Below, piece after piece: positions 10,521 through 17,944 of a stretch of DNA of 64,000 nucleotides. A program made the position numbers and the translations under genes. The DNA is taken from positions 186,001-250,000 of the forward strand of contig JAYRJU010000002.1 of NCBI GenBank assembly GCA_041906145.1. Direction: 5' to 3'. Under the pieces are notes generated by a model. That model ran no database searches. It saw only the letters and a program-made list of their open reading frames with translations, and was not told the DNA's origin. The stretch's first letter is position 1. Each line of letters begins with the position of its first letter. Origin of the DNA: SHVO01 sp041906145 (GTDB lineage: Bacteria > Pseudomonadota > Alphaproteobacteria > Rhodospirillales > Rhodospirillaceae).

Positions 10521-11510
10521 CTAACCGCCCGTTACGTTCATATGCCGCGCGACCGCGGGGCGCTTGTGATGGCGGTCGATGACGAAGTCGTGGCCCTTCG
10601 GCTTGCGCGCGATGGCCTCGCGGATCGCCTGCATCAGCTGTTCGTTGCTTTCGCTCGCGCGCAGCGGGGCACGCAGATCGGCGGCATCTTCTTGGCCAAG
10701 GCACATGTACAAGGTGCCGGTGCAAGTCAGGCGTACGCGGTTGCAGGACTCGCAGAAGTTATGGGTCATTGGTGTGATGAAGCCGACCCGGCCCCCGGTT
10801 TCACGCACCCGCATATAGCGGGCAGGGCCGCCGGTGGTGTCGGGGATCGGCTCAAGCGTCCATTTCTGCGCCAGGTTTGCGCGCACCATGGATAGTGGCA
10901 GGTACTGTTCGGTGCGGTCGCCGTCGATCTCGCCCATGGGCATGGTCTCGATGAAAACCAGATCGAAGCCTTCCTGGCCGCACCAGCCGACGAAGTCGAT
11001 GAACTCGTCCTCGTTCACGTCGCGCATCGCTACGACATTGATCTTCACCTTAAGTCCGGCTGCTTTCGCCGCGCGAATGCCCTCCATCACCTGAGCGTGG
11101 TCGCCCCAACGGGTGATGGTTTTAAAGCGCTCCGGGTTTAGGGAATCGAGTGAGATGTTGATCCGCTTCACGCCGGCCTTGGCCAAGCTTTCTGCATAGG
11201 CGGGCAACTGCGTGCCGTTGGTGGTGAGGGTCAATTCATCGAGGGCGCCAGTCTTCAGGTGGCGGCCGAGACTGTTGAATAGCTCGAGGATGTTTCGGCG
11301 CACCAGCGGTTCACCGCCCGTGATGCGCAGCTTGCGCACCCCAAGATCCACGAAAGCCGAGCACAGCCGGTCCAGTTCCTCCAGCGAGAGAAGGTCCTTC
11401 TTCGGCAGGAAGGTCATGTTCTCGGCCATGCAGTACACGCAGCGAAGATCGCAGCGGTCCGTCACCGAGACGCGCAGGTAGCTGATGGAACGGCCAAAGG
11501 GATCGATCAT
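10521..11510 (-). CDS. moaA: GTP 3',8-cyclase MoaA (molybdenum cofactor synthesis)
   Basis: 329 residues from ATG at 11510; a longer frame would overlap the upstream DUF3553 gene and add residues without family similarity. It is a radical-SAM enzyme making (8S)-3',8-cyclo-7,8-dihydro-GTP with MoaC. The N-terminal 4Fe-4S ligands Cys20, Cys24 and Cys27 lie in DRCDLRCVYC, GGEPL follows, and the second cluster is formed by NFCESCNRVRLTC. It ends in the conserved GG tail needed for activity. No other Mo-cofactor gene is in the window. Confidence 0.94.
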   Translation of the reverse strand: MIDPFGRSISYLRVSVTDRCDLRCVYCMAENMTFLPKKDLLSLEELDRLCSAFVDLGVRKLRITGGEPLVRRNILELFNSLGRHLKTGALDELTLTTNGTQLPAYAESLAKAGVKRINISLDSLNPERFKTITRWGDHAQVMEGIRAAKAAGLKVKINVVAMRDVNEDEFIDFVGWCGQEGFDLVFIETMPMGEIDGDRTEQYLPLSMVRANLAQKWTLEPIPDTTGGPARYMRVRETGGRVGFITPMTHNFCESCNRVRLTCTGTLYMCLGQEDAADLRAPLRASESNEQLMQAIREAIARKPKGHDFVIDRHHKRPAVARHMNVTGG

Positions 11511-11529
11511 CTTACTTAGATAGCTGATT

Positions 11530-11715
11530 TTAGGACCGGGGCGAGTCGTCTTCGACAACCACCAATTTGACCACGGCCATGTTCAAGGTCACTTTACCGG
11601 CATTTTCGAAGTTCGCCGTGACCCTGTTACCGACCGACGATTGTACCTGGCCCAGACCCCACTCGGGCTGGTCCGGATTTCTTACAAGCATACCGGGCGT
11701 GAACTCGTCATGCAT
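11530..11715 (-). CDS. DUF3553 domain protein
   Basis: 61 residues. The sequence GMLVRNPDQPEWGLGQVQS followed by NRVTANFENAGKVTLN is the DUF3553 pattern, a small beta-barrel (SH3/Tudor-like) module widespread in alphaproteobacteria and also found appended to helicases. The role is unknown. It is 19 bases upstream of the moaA start on the same strand. Confidence 0.8.
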   Translation of the reverse strand: MHDEFTPGMLVRNPDQPEWGLGQVQSSVGNRVTANFENAGKVTLNMAVVKLVVVEDDSPRS

Positions 11716-11830
11716 GCAACAATTCCGCTATCTACCTGTTAATTCGTTGATATTTCTGTTTTAGATGCTTTCGAGGCCGCTGTCTGCCCTGCTAAACTGC
11801 TTCCTGTGTGGGGATTGGGGTTTTAGGGGT

Positions 11831-12490
11831 ATGAACGATACGGACCTGGAGCTGGCGCAGCTTCTGTGCACGCGCCTTTGCCATGACTTGGCCGGTCCCA
11901 TTGGCGCTGTCGCCGCGGGGGTCGAACTCATTGGCGATGACCCATCCATGGCGGACGCCGAAACGATCGGTCTCATTGGCGACAGTTCCAGCGCAGCCTC
12001 GCGCAAGCTTAAGTTTCTGCGGGCCGCGCTCGGTCTTGCTCAAAGCACCGCCGGCGATCTCAAGGGCCTCGTCGAGGATTACATCAGCACCACCGCGGGT
12101 CCCGGCGCGCGCATCGAAGTGACGTGGCCCGCCGCCGCCGCCCTCGATAAGGCCGCGCGCGCGTTTGGGCCGATGTGGATCCAATCGGTTCTCAATCTCT
12201 GTCTCCTCACGCTTGAAGCGCAGCCGGGCACCCGCAGTCTCGAGATCGCGGCGGAGACCGGGGCAACCGTCAAACTCGCGCTCACCGCCCGCACCGCTGC
12301 GGGGCGGACGGTCAACGGGCGTGAGGACCTGCGCAACGCGGCGCTCGGCCAACTCGCCGGTGGGCTGACGGCAAAGACGGTGCAGGCCTACTTCGCCGGC
12401 AAAATGATTCGGGCAGCGGGCGGCAAGATGGCGCTGTCTTCGCTGGCCGATGGACTGGCCGTGGTCGTGGATGTCCCGGCCGTGTCATGA
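11831..12490 (+). CDS. chpT: ChpT-like histidine phosphotransferase
   Basis: 219 residues from ATG at 11831, preceded by AGGGGT; an upstream in-frame extension has no family similarity. The N-terminal four-helix dimerisation region carries LCTRLCHDLAGPIGA with the phosphoacceptor His18 in the HD pair, followed by ASRKLKFLRAALG. A degenerate ATPase-like domain follows (about 85-219), which in ChpT binds the receiver of its partner. In Caulobacter ChpT passes phosphate from the hybrid kinase CckA to CtrA and CpdR. It overlaps the next response regulator by ATGA and lies about 2 kb from ctrA. Confidence 0.88.
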   Translation: MNDTDLELAQLLCTRLCHDLAGPIGAVAAGVELIGDDPSMADAETIGLIGDSSSAASRKLKFLRAALGLAQSTAGDLKGLVEDYISTTAGPGARIEVTWPAAAALDKAARAFGPMWIQSVLNLCLLTLEAQPGTRSLEIAAETGATVKLALTARTAAGRTVNGREDLRNAALGQLAGGLTAKTVQAYFAGKMIRAAGGKMALSSLADGLAVVVDVPAVS

Positions 12491-12855
12491 AGTTTTGCCT
12501 GGTGGTCGATGACTCTCGCGTGATCCGCCGCGTCGCCGCCAAGATCGTTCAGGATCTTGGCTTCGACGTCGAGGAAGCCGAGAACGGCCGCAAGGCCCTT
12601 AATGCCTGCGCCATTCGCATGCCGGACGTGATGTTCATCGATTCTGAAATGCCCGATCTCGGCGGCCTCGAGACCGTGAAGGCGCTGCGTAAGATGCCTG
12701 GCGGCGACAAAGTCGTTGTCGTCTTCTGTGCAACCGAGAACGAGCCCGCTTTCATCCGCGAAGCGCTCACCGCCGGCGGCAACGAATACATCATGAAACC
12801 CTTCGACAGCGAGATCGTACGCAGCAAGTTCCTGCTGCTCGATCTGCTCGGTTAG
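12487..12855 (+). CDS. CheY-like response regulator coupled to chpT
   Basis: 122 residues, receiver only. Acidic pocket Asp8/Asp9 (VVDDSRVIRR), phosphoacceptor Asp52 (MFIDSEMPDLGG, with LGG in place of the usual MDG), the Thr of FCAT and the Lys of IMKPF are present. The start overlaps the chpT stop by ATGA, and cheR follows after 8 bases, so the three genes form one operon. It could be a chemotaxis CheY or a ChpT partner; the sequence does not decide between these. Confidence 0.88.
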   Translation: MKFCLVVDDSRVIRRVAAKIVQDLGFDVEEAENGRKALNACAIRMPDVMFIDSEMPDLGGLETVKALRKMPGGDKVVVVFCATENEPAFIREALTAGGNEYIMKPFDSEIVRSKFLLLDLLG

Positions 12856-12863
12856 GAGGGGCG

Positions 12864-13718
12864 GTGGTTCCGGACGACTTCGAATATGCCGCACGGCTGA
12901 TGAAGGAGCGCTCCGGACTCGTGTTGACGCGCGACAAAAGCTACCTGCTCGAGAACCGCCTGATGCCCGTGGTTCGCCAGCATAATTTCAAGTCGTTCCA
13001 CGAACTTGTGGCGGCGCTGCGCACTGGCGATCCGGCCCTGCAGTCGAGCGCCGTCGACGCCATGATGGCCAAGGACACGGCCTTTTTTCGCGATTGGAAG
13101 CCCTTCGTCCATTTCTCGAAGATCGTGCTGCCGAACATTCTGTCCGCGCGCCGCGACCGCCGGCAGTTCCGCGTTTTGTGTGCCGGCGTCTCGACCGGCC
13201 AAGAAGCCTATTCGATCGCGATGGCGATTCGCGAGGCGGCCTCGCAATTTTCGGGCTGGCGAGCCGAGATCGTCGGCGTGGATCTGTCCGGCAGCGCCAT
13301 CACCTCGGCCATCAATGGGCATTACAGTCAGTTTGACGTCCAGCGCGGGCTGCCGATCAAGGCGCTCTTGCGCAATTTCACCAAGGACGATGGCGGTTGG
13401 CAGCTGAACAGTGACGTGCGCGATATGGTGAAGTTCCAGACCTGGAATCTACTCACCGACATCTATCCGTTGGGCCGCTTCGACGCGATCCTGTGCCGCA
13501 ACGTCATGGTCTATCTCGACCTTCAGGCGAAGATTGATCTCCTACAGAAAATCAGCCGCAGCCTCGCCGACGACGGCGTCTTGTATCTGGGCACGCAGGA
13601 ACCGCTCACCGGCGTTTCGGCGGCGTTCCGTCCCGTGAACCGCGACCTCGGAATTTACGCCGTGCATCGGCTGGACAAGGTCCAGCTTAACTCGCTCGCG
13701 CTGCCGCAGAAACGTTAG
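12864..13718 (+). CDS. cheR: CheR-type chemoreceptor glutamate methyltransferase
   Basis: 284 residues from GTG at 12864, with a strong AGGAGGGG upstream. The N-terminal helical domain (about 1-75) carries MMAKDTAFFRDWKPF, a variant of the usual TxFFR segment. The SAM-binding domain shows VLCAGVSTGQEAYSIAM, VGVDLSGSAITSA, a LCRNVMVYLD segment and the late YLGTQEPL. CheR methylates glutamates on chemoreceptors. No receptor, cheA, cheW or cheB gene is nearby, so it could also serve a non-canonical signalling pathway. It is the last gene of the chpT operon and ends before a bidirectional terminator. Confidence 0.9.
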   Translation: MVPDDFEYAARLMKERSGLVLTRDKSYLLENRLMPVVRQHNFKSFHELVAALRTGDPALQSSAVDAMMAKDTAFFRDWKPFVHFSKIVLPNILSARRDRRQFRVLCAGVSTGQEAYSIAMAIREAASQFSGWRAEIVGVDLSGSAITSAINGHYSQFDVQRGLPIKALLRNFTKDDGGWQLNSDVRDMVKFQTWNLLTDIYPLGRFDAILCRNVMVYLDLQAKIDLLQKISRSLADDGVLYLGTQEPLTGVSAAFRPVNRDLGIYAVHRLDKVQLNSLALPQKR

Positions 13719-13728
13719 CAGCCAATAA

Positions 13729-13763
13729 AAAAGGGCGCGGAGCCCATGGCGCCGCGCCCTTTT
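13729..13763. terminator. Bidirectional terminator between cheR and ctrA
   Basis: A 12-bp perfect stem, AAAAGGGCGCGG pairing with CCGCGCCCTTTT, with an 11-base loop. A-run on one side and T-run on the other make it usable from both strands. It lies between the convergent cheR and ctrA genes. Confidence 0.85.
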
Positions 13764-13780
13764 GTGTCGATGCAACGTTG

Positions 13781-14500
13781 TTAAGCGTTGACGGCCTTTT
13801 TGACGCTCGGCGCAACTTCGGCCGCTTCGTTTTCGCGCAGCACGTACCCGCGGCCCCACACCGTCTCGATGTAGCTTTCGCCGCCGGTCGCGGTGGCCAG
13901 CTTCTTGCGAAGCTTGCAGATGAAAACGTCGATGATCTTAAGTTCCGGCTCGTCCATACCGCCGTACAGGTGGTTCAGGAACTGCTCCTTCGTCAGCGTC
14001 GTGCCCTTGCGGAGCGCGAGCAGTTCGAGGATGCCGTATTCCTTCCCGGTCAGATGGAGCGGCTGGTCGTCCACTTCCGCGGTGCGGGCTTCCAGGTTCA
14101 CCGACAGGCGGCCCACTTGGACCTTCGGCTGAGCGTGACCCTTGGAGCGGCGCACGATCGCCTGGATGCGGGCGATCAGTTCGTCGCGGTTGAACGGCTT
14201 GGTCAGATAGTCGTCGGCGCCGACGCCGAAGCCCTGAACCTTCTTGTCGGCTTCCTGGAGGCCCGAAAGGATCAGGACCGGGGTCGCGATCTTTGAGCTG
14301 CGAAGCTGACGGATCACGTCCATGCCGTCCATGTCGGGCAGCATCAGATCCAGGATAATCAGGTCGTAATCGTAAATCTTACCGAGATCGAGACCGTCTT
14401 CTCCGAGGTCGGTCGAATCGATGACCCAATCCTCCTTGCGGAGCATGGCGGTGATGGCTTGAGCGGTTGAGGGATCATCCTCAACGAGAAGAATACGCAT
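13781..14500 (-). CDS. ctrA: Cell-cycle master response regulator CtrA
   Basis: 239 residues from ATG at 14500 (a longer frame has no family similarity). An OmpR-type regulator: receiver with DD at 8-9, phosphoacceptor Asp51 (LDLMLPDMDG), Thr/Ser in LILSGLQEAD and Lys in YLTKPF, followed by a winged helix (LTGKEYGILELLALRKG, IDVFICKLRKKL, ETVWGRGYVL). The DNA-recognition segment and GMDEPELKIIDVFICKLR are characteristic of CtrA. The C-terminus is hydrophilic and ends in Asn-Ala; a C-terminal Ala-Ala degron is known in Caulobacter CtrA. It is divergent from fliI and convergent with the chpT operon. Confidence 0.95.
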   Translation of the reverse strand: MRILLVEDDPSTAQAITAMLRKEDWVIDSTDLGEDGLDLGKIYDYDLIILDLMLPDMDGMDVIRQLRSSKIATPVLILSGLQEADKKVQGFGVGADDYLTKPFNRDELIARIQAIVRRSKGHAQPKVQVGRLSVNLEARTAEVDDQPLHLTGKEYGILELLALRKGTTLTKEQFLNHLYGGMDEPELKIIDVFICKLRKKLATATGGESYIETVWGRGYVLRENEAAEVAPSVKKAVNA

Positions 14501-14534
14501 GATGTTGTGCCCCCGAGTAACCCCGCACACTACA

Positions 14535-14720
14535 TTCCGTTAAGGACATTAACATGGGTCAGTAACCCGTCCTAACGAAACCTTGCCGCGAACCCGGTCC
14601 TTCTGGCCGTCCCGCAGCGGTGCAATGTCTTAAGGATTCCTCATTAACCTTTATCAAAGGTTAACACCATTAACCTTCTCGGTAATTTTTGCCTAGTTTT
14701 TTTGGGAGTTGTTAACGCGG
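14535..14720. promoter_or_regulatory. ctrA-fliI divergent control region with TTAA boxes and GANTC sites
   Basis: Within 272 non-coding bases there are TTAA at 14540, TTAAC at 14549, TTAACC at 14644, TTAAC at 14661, TTAACC at 14670 and TTAAC at 14712. Two pairs are arranged TTAA-N5-TTAAC (14540/14549 and 14661/14670); the classic CtrA site is TTAA-N7-TTAA(C), so the spacing is 2 bases short. GATTC (GANTC, CcrM-type methylation site) occurs at 14635 and 14754. This supports autoregulated, methylation-sensitive control of ctrA and CtrA control of fliI, by analogy with Caulobacter. Confidence 0.55.
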
Positions 14721-14772
14721 GCCCGGCTAGGCTCTCTCCGTCAGCGTAAAGGCGATTCGAAGGCGGCTCTAA

Positions 14773-16206
14773 GTGATTAATATTGCAACGCTATTGAGCG
14801 AAATCGACCGAATCCCGACCTACCAGGTGTTCGGTAAGGTCGCCGCCGTGCAGGGTCTGCTCATCGAGGTTTCCGGGGTCCAGAACAACCTTTCGGTGGG
14901 AGACCGCTGCAATGTCATTACCCGGGACGGCCGTAAGGTCATTTGCGAGGTGGTCGGATTCCGCAGTGGCCGGGCCCTCGTCATGCCCTTTGGAGCGCTC
15001 GAAGGAATCGGTCTTGGCTGCCGCGCCGAAATCGCCGACGCCGCGCCGGCCGTATACCCGGACGATTCGTGGCTGGGCCGCGTCATCAGCGCGATGGGCA
15101 AGCCGATCGACGGCCGCGGTCCGCTGAGCGTTGGACCCGCCGCCTATCCGATTAAGGCTTCGCCGCCGCCCGCGCATGACCGCAAGCGCATCGGGAGCAA
15201 ACTCGATCTCGGCATTCGCGCGCTCAATACCTTCGCCACCAGCTGCCACGGGCAGCGCATGGGTATCTTCGCCGGGTCCGGTGTTGGTAAGTCGACCGTG
15301 CTTTCGATGATGGCGCGCTACACCAACGCGGACGTTACTGTTGTTGGTCTGATCGGCGAACGTTCGCGTGAAGCGCGCGAGTTCATCGAGGACGATCTCG
15401 GTCCGGAAGGCCTTGCGCGCAGCGTGGTCATCGTCGCGACGTCCGATGAGCCGCCGCTTACACGCCGTCAGGCCGCCTATCTTACGATGGCGGTCGCGGA
15501 GTACTTCCGCGATCAGGGCAAGAACGTTCTTTGTCTCATGGATTCCGTCACGCGTTTCGCCATGGCGCAACGCGAGATCAGTCTCTCGGCGGGCGAGCCG
15601 CCGGCCACGAAGGGTTATACGCCGACCGTGTTCGCGGAACTCCCGAAGCTGCTCGAGCGCGCCGGTCCCGGCAAGCGCAAGAGCGGCAATATCACGGGTC
15701 TATTCACCGTGCTCGTCGAAGGGGACGATCACAACGAACCGATCTCCGACGCCGTGCGCGGTATTCTCGATGGTCACATCGTGCTCGAGCGTCCCATTGC
15801 CGAGCGCGGCCGCTATCCAGCCATGAACATCCTCAAGTCCATTTCGCGTACCATGCCGGCGTGCAACACGGATGATCAGAACGCGCTGATCCGCCGCGCG
15901 CGCAAGCTCATCTCGTCGTATGAAGATATGGCCGAGCTGATCCGCCTCGGTGCCTACCGCAAGGGTTCGAACCCCGAGGTGGATGAAGCCATTTTCTATT
16001 ATCCGCGCATCGAGGAGTTCTTGCGCCAGGGCAAGGACGATCACACCGATCTCGAGACCTGCTACAAACTTCTCGCCGAAGCGATCAAGCCGAACGCCGC
16101 GCCCGTCATCGAGGCTCAGCCCGAGGCCATGCAGATGCGCGCCGCGCAGCCGCCGGGCGCCGCGCCGCGTCCCGTCGGCGTTCGTGTGCGCCCACCGGCG
16201 CGGTGA
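14773..16206 (+). CDS. fliI: Flagellar export ATPase FliI
   Basis: 477 residues from GTG at 14773. A hexameric ATPase of the flagellar type III export gate, related to F1-beta. It has an N-terminal barrel (about 1-95), Walker A GSGVGKST (about 168-175), LIGERSREAREF, Walker B VLCLMDSVTRFAMAQREI, the PPATKGYTPTVFAELPKLLERAG segment and the C-terminal YRKGSNPEVDEAI. The C-terminus has an extra Pro/Ala/Arg-rich tail of about 40 residues. fliJ starts 8 bases after its stop. Upstream TTAA boxes suggest CtrA control. Confidence 0.96.
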   Translation: MINIATLLSEIDRIPTYQVFGKVAAVQGLLIEVSGVQNNLSVGDRCNVITRDGRKVICEVVGFRSGRALVMPFGALEGIGLGCRAEIADAAPAVYPDDSWLGRVISAMGKPIDGRGPLSVGPAAYPIKASPPPAHDRKRIGSKLDLGIRALNTFATSCHGQRMGIFAGSGVGKSTVLSMMARYTNADVTVVGLIGERSREAREFIEDDLGPEGLARSVVIVATSDEPPLTRRQAAYLTMAVAEYFRDQGKNVLCLMDSVTRFAMAQREISLSAGEPPATKGYTPTVFAELPKLLERAGPGKRKSGNITGLFTVLVEGDDHNEPISDAVRGILDGHIVLERPIAERGRYPAMNILKSISRTMPACNTDDQNALIRRARKLISSYEDMAELIRLGAYRKGSNPEVDEAIFYYPRIEEFLRQGKDDHTDLETCYKLLAEAIKPNAAPVIEAQPEAMQMRAAQPPGAAPRPVGVRVRPPAR

Positions 16207-16214
16207 TCCGCTAA

Positions 16215-16652
16215 ATGGCTAAGAAAGACCTTCATAACCTCATCCGTCTGCGCAAGTGGGACGTCGACGAGAAGCGGCGCAGCCTCGCGACGCTGCTCCG
16301 CCATGAGGAGGCCGTCATCGAGCGTCAGAACGCGCTCGAGGAAGAAATCAAAATGGAAATGGCCTTTGCCGCCAACGCGCCGGTGGAGCTACGCGGCACG
16401 CTACCCGGCTACATCGCGCTCAGCGACGAGAAGCGCGGTCGCCTCGCGCAGGCCCTGCGCGAAGTGCAAACCCGCGTCGCCTATGCGCAGGACGAGCTCG
16501 CCGAGGCCTACCGGCGTTCGAAGACGCTCGAAGTCACGCAAGAGAATCGAGATAAAGAAGAAGAGCGCGAACGCACGCGCAAGGAAGACGAAGATCTCAA
16601 CGAGATCGGCCTCAATCTTTTCCGCCGCCGCCCGGCGGTCGAGACGGCCTAG
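16215..16652 (+). CDS. fliJ: Flagellar export chaperone/stalk FliJ
   Basis: 145 residues, almost entirely charged coiled coil (LIRLRKWDVDEKRRSLATLLRHEEAVIERQNALEEEI; LAQALREVQTRVAYAQDELAEAYRRSKTLEVTQEN). This size, composition and position right behind fliI identify FliJ, the central stalk and export chaperone of the FliH-FliI-FliJ complex. Sequence similarity in this family is low, so context carries weight. Its stop overlaps by 4 bases with the stop of the convergent J-domain gene. Confidence 0.85.
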   Translation: MAKKDLHNLIRLRKWDVDEKRRSLATLLRHEEAVIERQNALEEEIKMEMAFAANAPVELRGTLPGYIALSDEKRGRLAQALREVQTRVAYAQDELAEAYRRSKTLEVTQENRDKEEERERTRKEDEDLNEIGLNLFRRRPAVETA

Positions 16653-17896
16653 TCCTTCACGGGCGTCGGCACGCCGAACACCCCGATATCATTGATCGCA
16701 TCGAGCGGTACGTCGGGCGTCAGTTCGCCGAGCGCCATGAAACCGGCGGTGCCGTCGGCCGCCACGACGCGCAGCCATTGTCCGTCCGGCGCGGTTTCCG
16801 TCGCCAGCACCAGCGTGCCTGTCTTCAGCATCGCTTCCATCTGATAACTCACGCCCGGCCCCGTGCGCACCGGCGCGCCGTCCTTGGTCACGCTGAACAC
16901 ACGCCCAACGATCTCTTCCGTCGGATCCGGCGCGTTGGTCGCGGGCGCGGTCCATTTCGCATAGAGGTCTTGGGCCATAGTGGTGAGCGGCACGGGGCTC
17001 GAGGTGACGGCGATGGTGCTGAGACCGCCGACGATCAACGCCAGGGGCAGCACTTGCACTATTGGCGCCCAACCGGGTTTCGCCCAGCGGTCCTTGATGG
17101 CGCGCGCGGCGCTTCCCATCGAGGCGGAGAGCGGCGCGAGGAATTGTTCGACCTCGCCGCGCAAGTTCGTGGCTTTCGCGAAGGCCAGTGCTTGTTCGCC
17201 GGCGCTGCGTGCGAGTTCCATTTCACCGCGCGCGCGGAACGCCCGCGCTTGGCGCAGCAAGAGGCGCGCGTTGCGGTCGGCGGGCTTGCGTCCTCCGCGC
17301 ATGTTGTTGATCAACGCCTTGACTGTTTCTTTTGGGCCGTTGGGCCAGGCCCACCATCCGGCGAGCCAGGTTACCAGCGACGCGCGTACGGCGGCGCGGT
17401 CGGCGCAGCTGCGGCAGAACACGCCCGCCACGGTGCGCTTCTGGACTTTTTTGAGGCGCCCCCAGACCAGGTCGAAGACGACGTAACGCGGCTGCGCGGT
17501 GATCTTGCCGCAGCGGCAAAGCGCCGGCTCTTCGACCGAAGCCGGTTTGGGCCGCGGCGGCGTGGTGGCTTTCGGTTGCTCGGCGCGTTTCGGTTCGGGC
17601 TTCGGTTGCGCCTTCTTTTCAGCTTTAGGCTCCGTCTTGGGTTCCGTCTTGGGATGATCTTTCTGCGCGTTCTTCCACGGCCGGTCATAAGCCGCGCGCG
17701 TTTCCGGGTCGCTCAAGGTCTCGTAGGCCTCGTGCAGGCGATGGAATTGCTTGGTCGCGATGGGCGAGGGATTGAAATCCGGGTGAAGCCGCTTGGCCTT
17801 CGTGCGATAGGCCGATTTGATAGCGTCCGCGTCGGCGTCCTCGGCAATGCCGAGCGCTACGTAGTATCCCTTGGGATCGCGGGTCAGGTTGGTCAT
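16649..17896 (-). CDS. J-domain / Cys-cluster / transmembrane / SH3 fusion protein
   Basis: 415 residues. Residues about 8-72 form a J domain with the HPD motif (RLHPDFNPS). A Lys/Pro/Glu-rich linker (about 75-120) leads to a cytoplasmic segment with a Cys4 pattern (CRCG near 126 and FCRSC near 159), then a helical region with a TPR-like look (LLLRQARAFRARGEMELARSAGEQALAFAKA). A single hydrophobic helix (VQVLPLALIVGGLSTIAVT, near 280) precedes a C-terminal bacterial SH3 domain (VRTGPGVSYQMEAMLKTGT, WLRVVAADGTAGFM), presumably periplasmic. A J domain recruits DnaK; the SH3 may bind peptidoglycan. Function unknown; embedded in flagellar genes. Confidence 0.75.
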   Translation of the reverse strand: MTNLTRDPKGYYVALGIAEDADADAIKSAYRTKAKRLHPDFNPSPIATKQFHRLHEAYETLSDPETRAAYDRPWKNAQKDHPKTEPKTEPKAEKKAQPKPEPKRAEQPKATTPPRPKPASVEEPALCRCGKITAQPRYVVFDLVWGRLKKVQKRTVAGVFCRSCADRAAVRASLVTWLAGWWAWPNGPKETVKALINNMRGGRKPADRNARLLLRQARAFRARGEMELARSAGEQALAFAKATNLRGEVEQFLAPLSASMGSAARAIKDRWAKPGWAPIVQVLPLALIVGGLSTIAVTSSPVPLTTMAQDLYAKWTAPATNAPDPTEEIVGRVFSVTKDGAPVRTGPGVSYQMEAMLKTGTLVLATETAPDGQWLRVVAADGTAGFMALGELTPDVPLDAINDIGVFGVPTPVKD

Positions 17897-17944
17897 CAGG
17901 CCCGTTTGCCAAAAACCTGGAAAGAAGCCGTTAAGAGAGGAACT

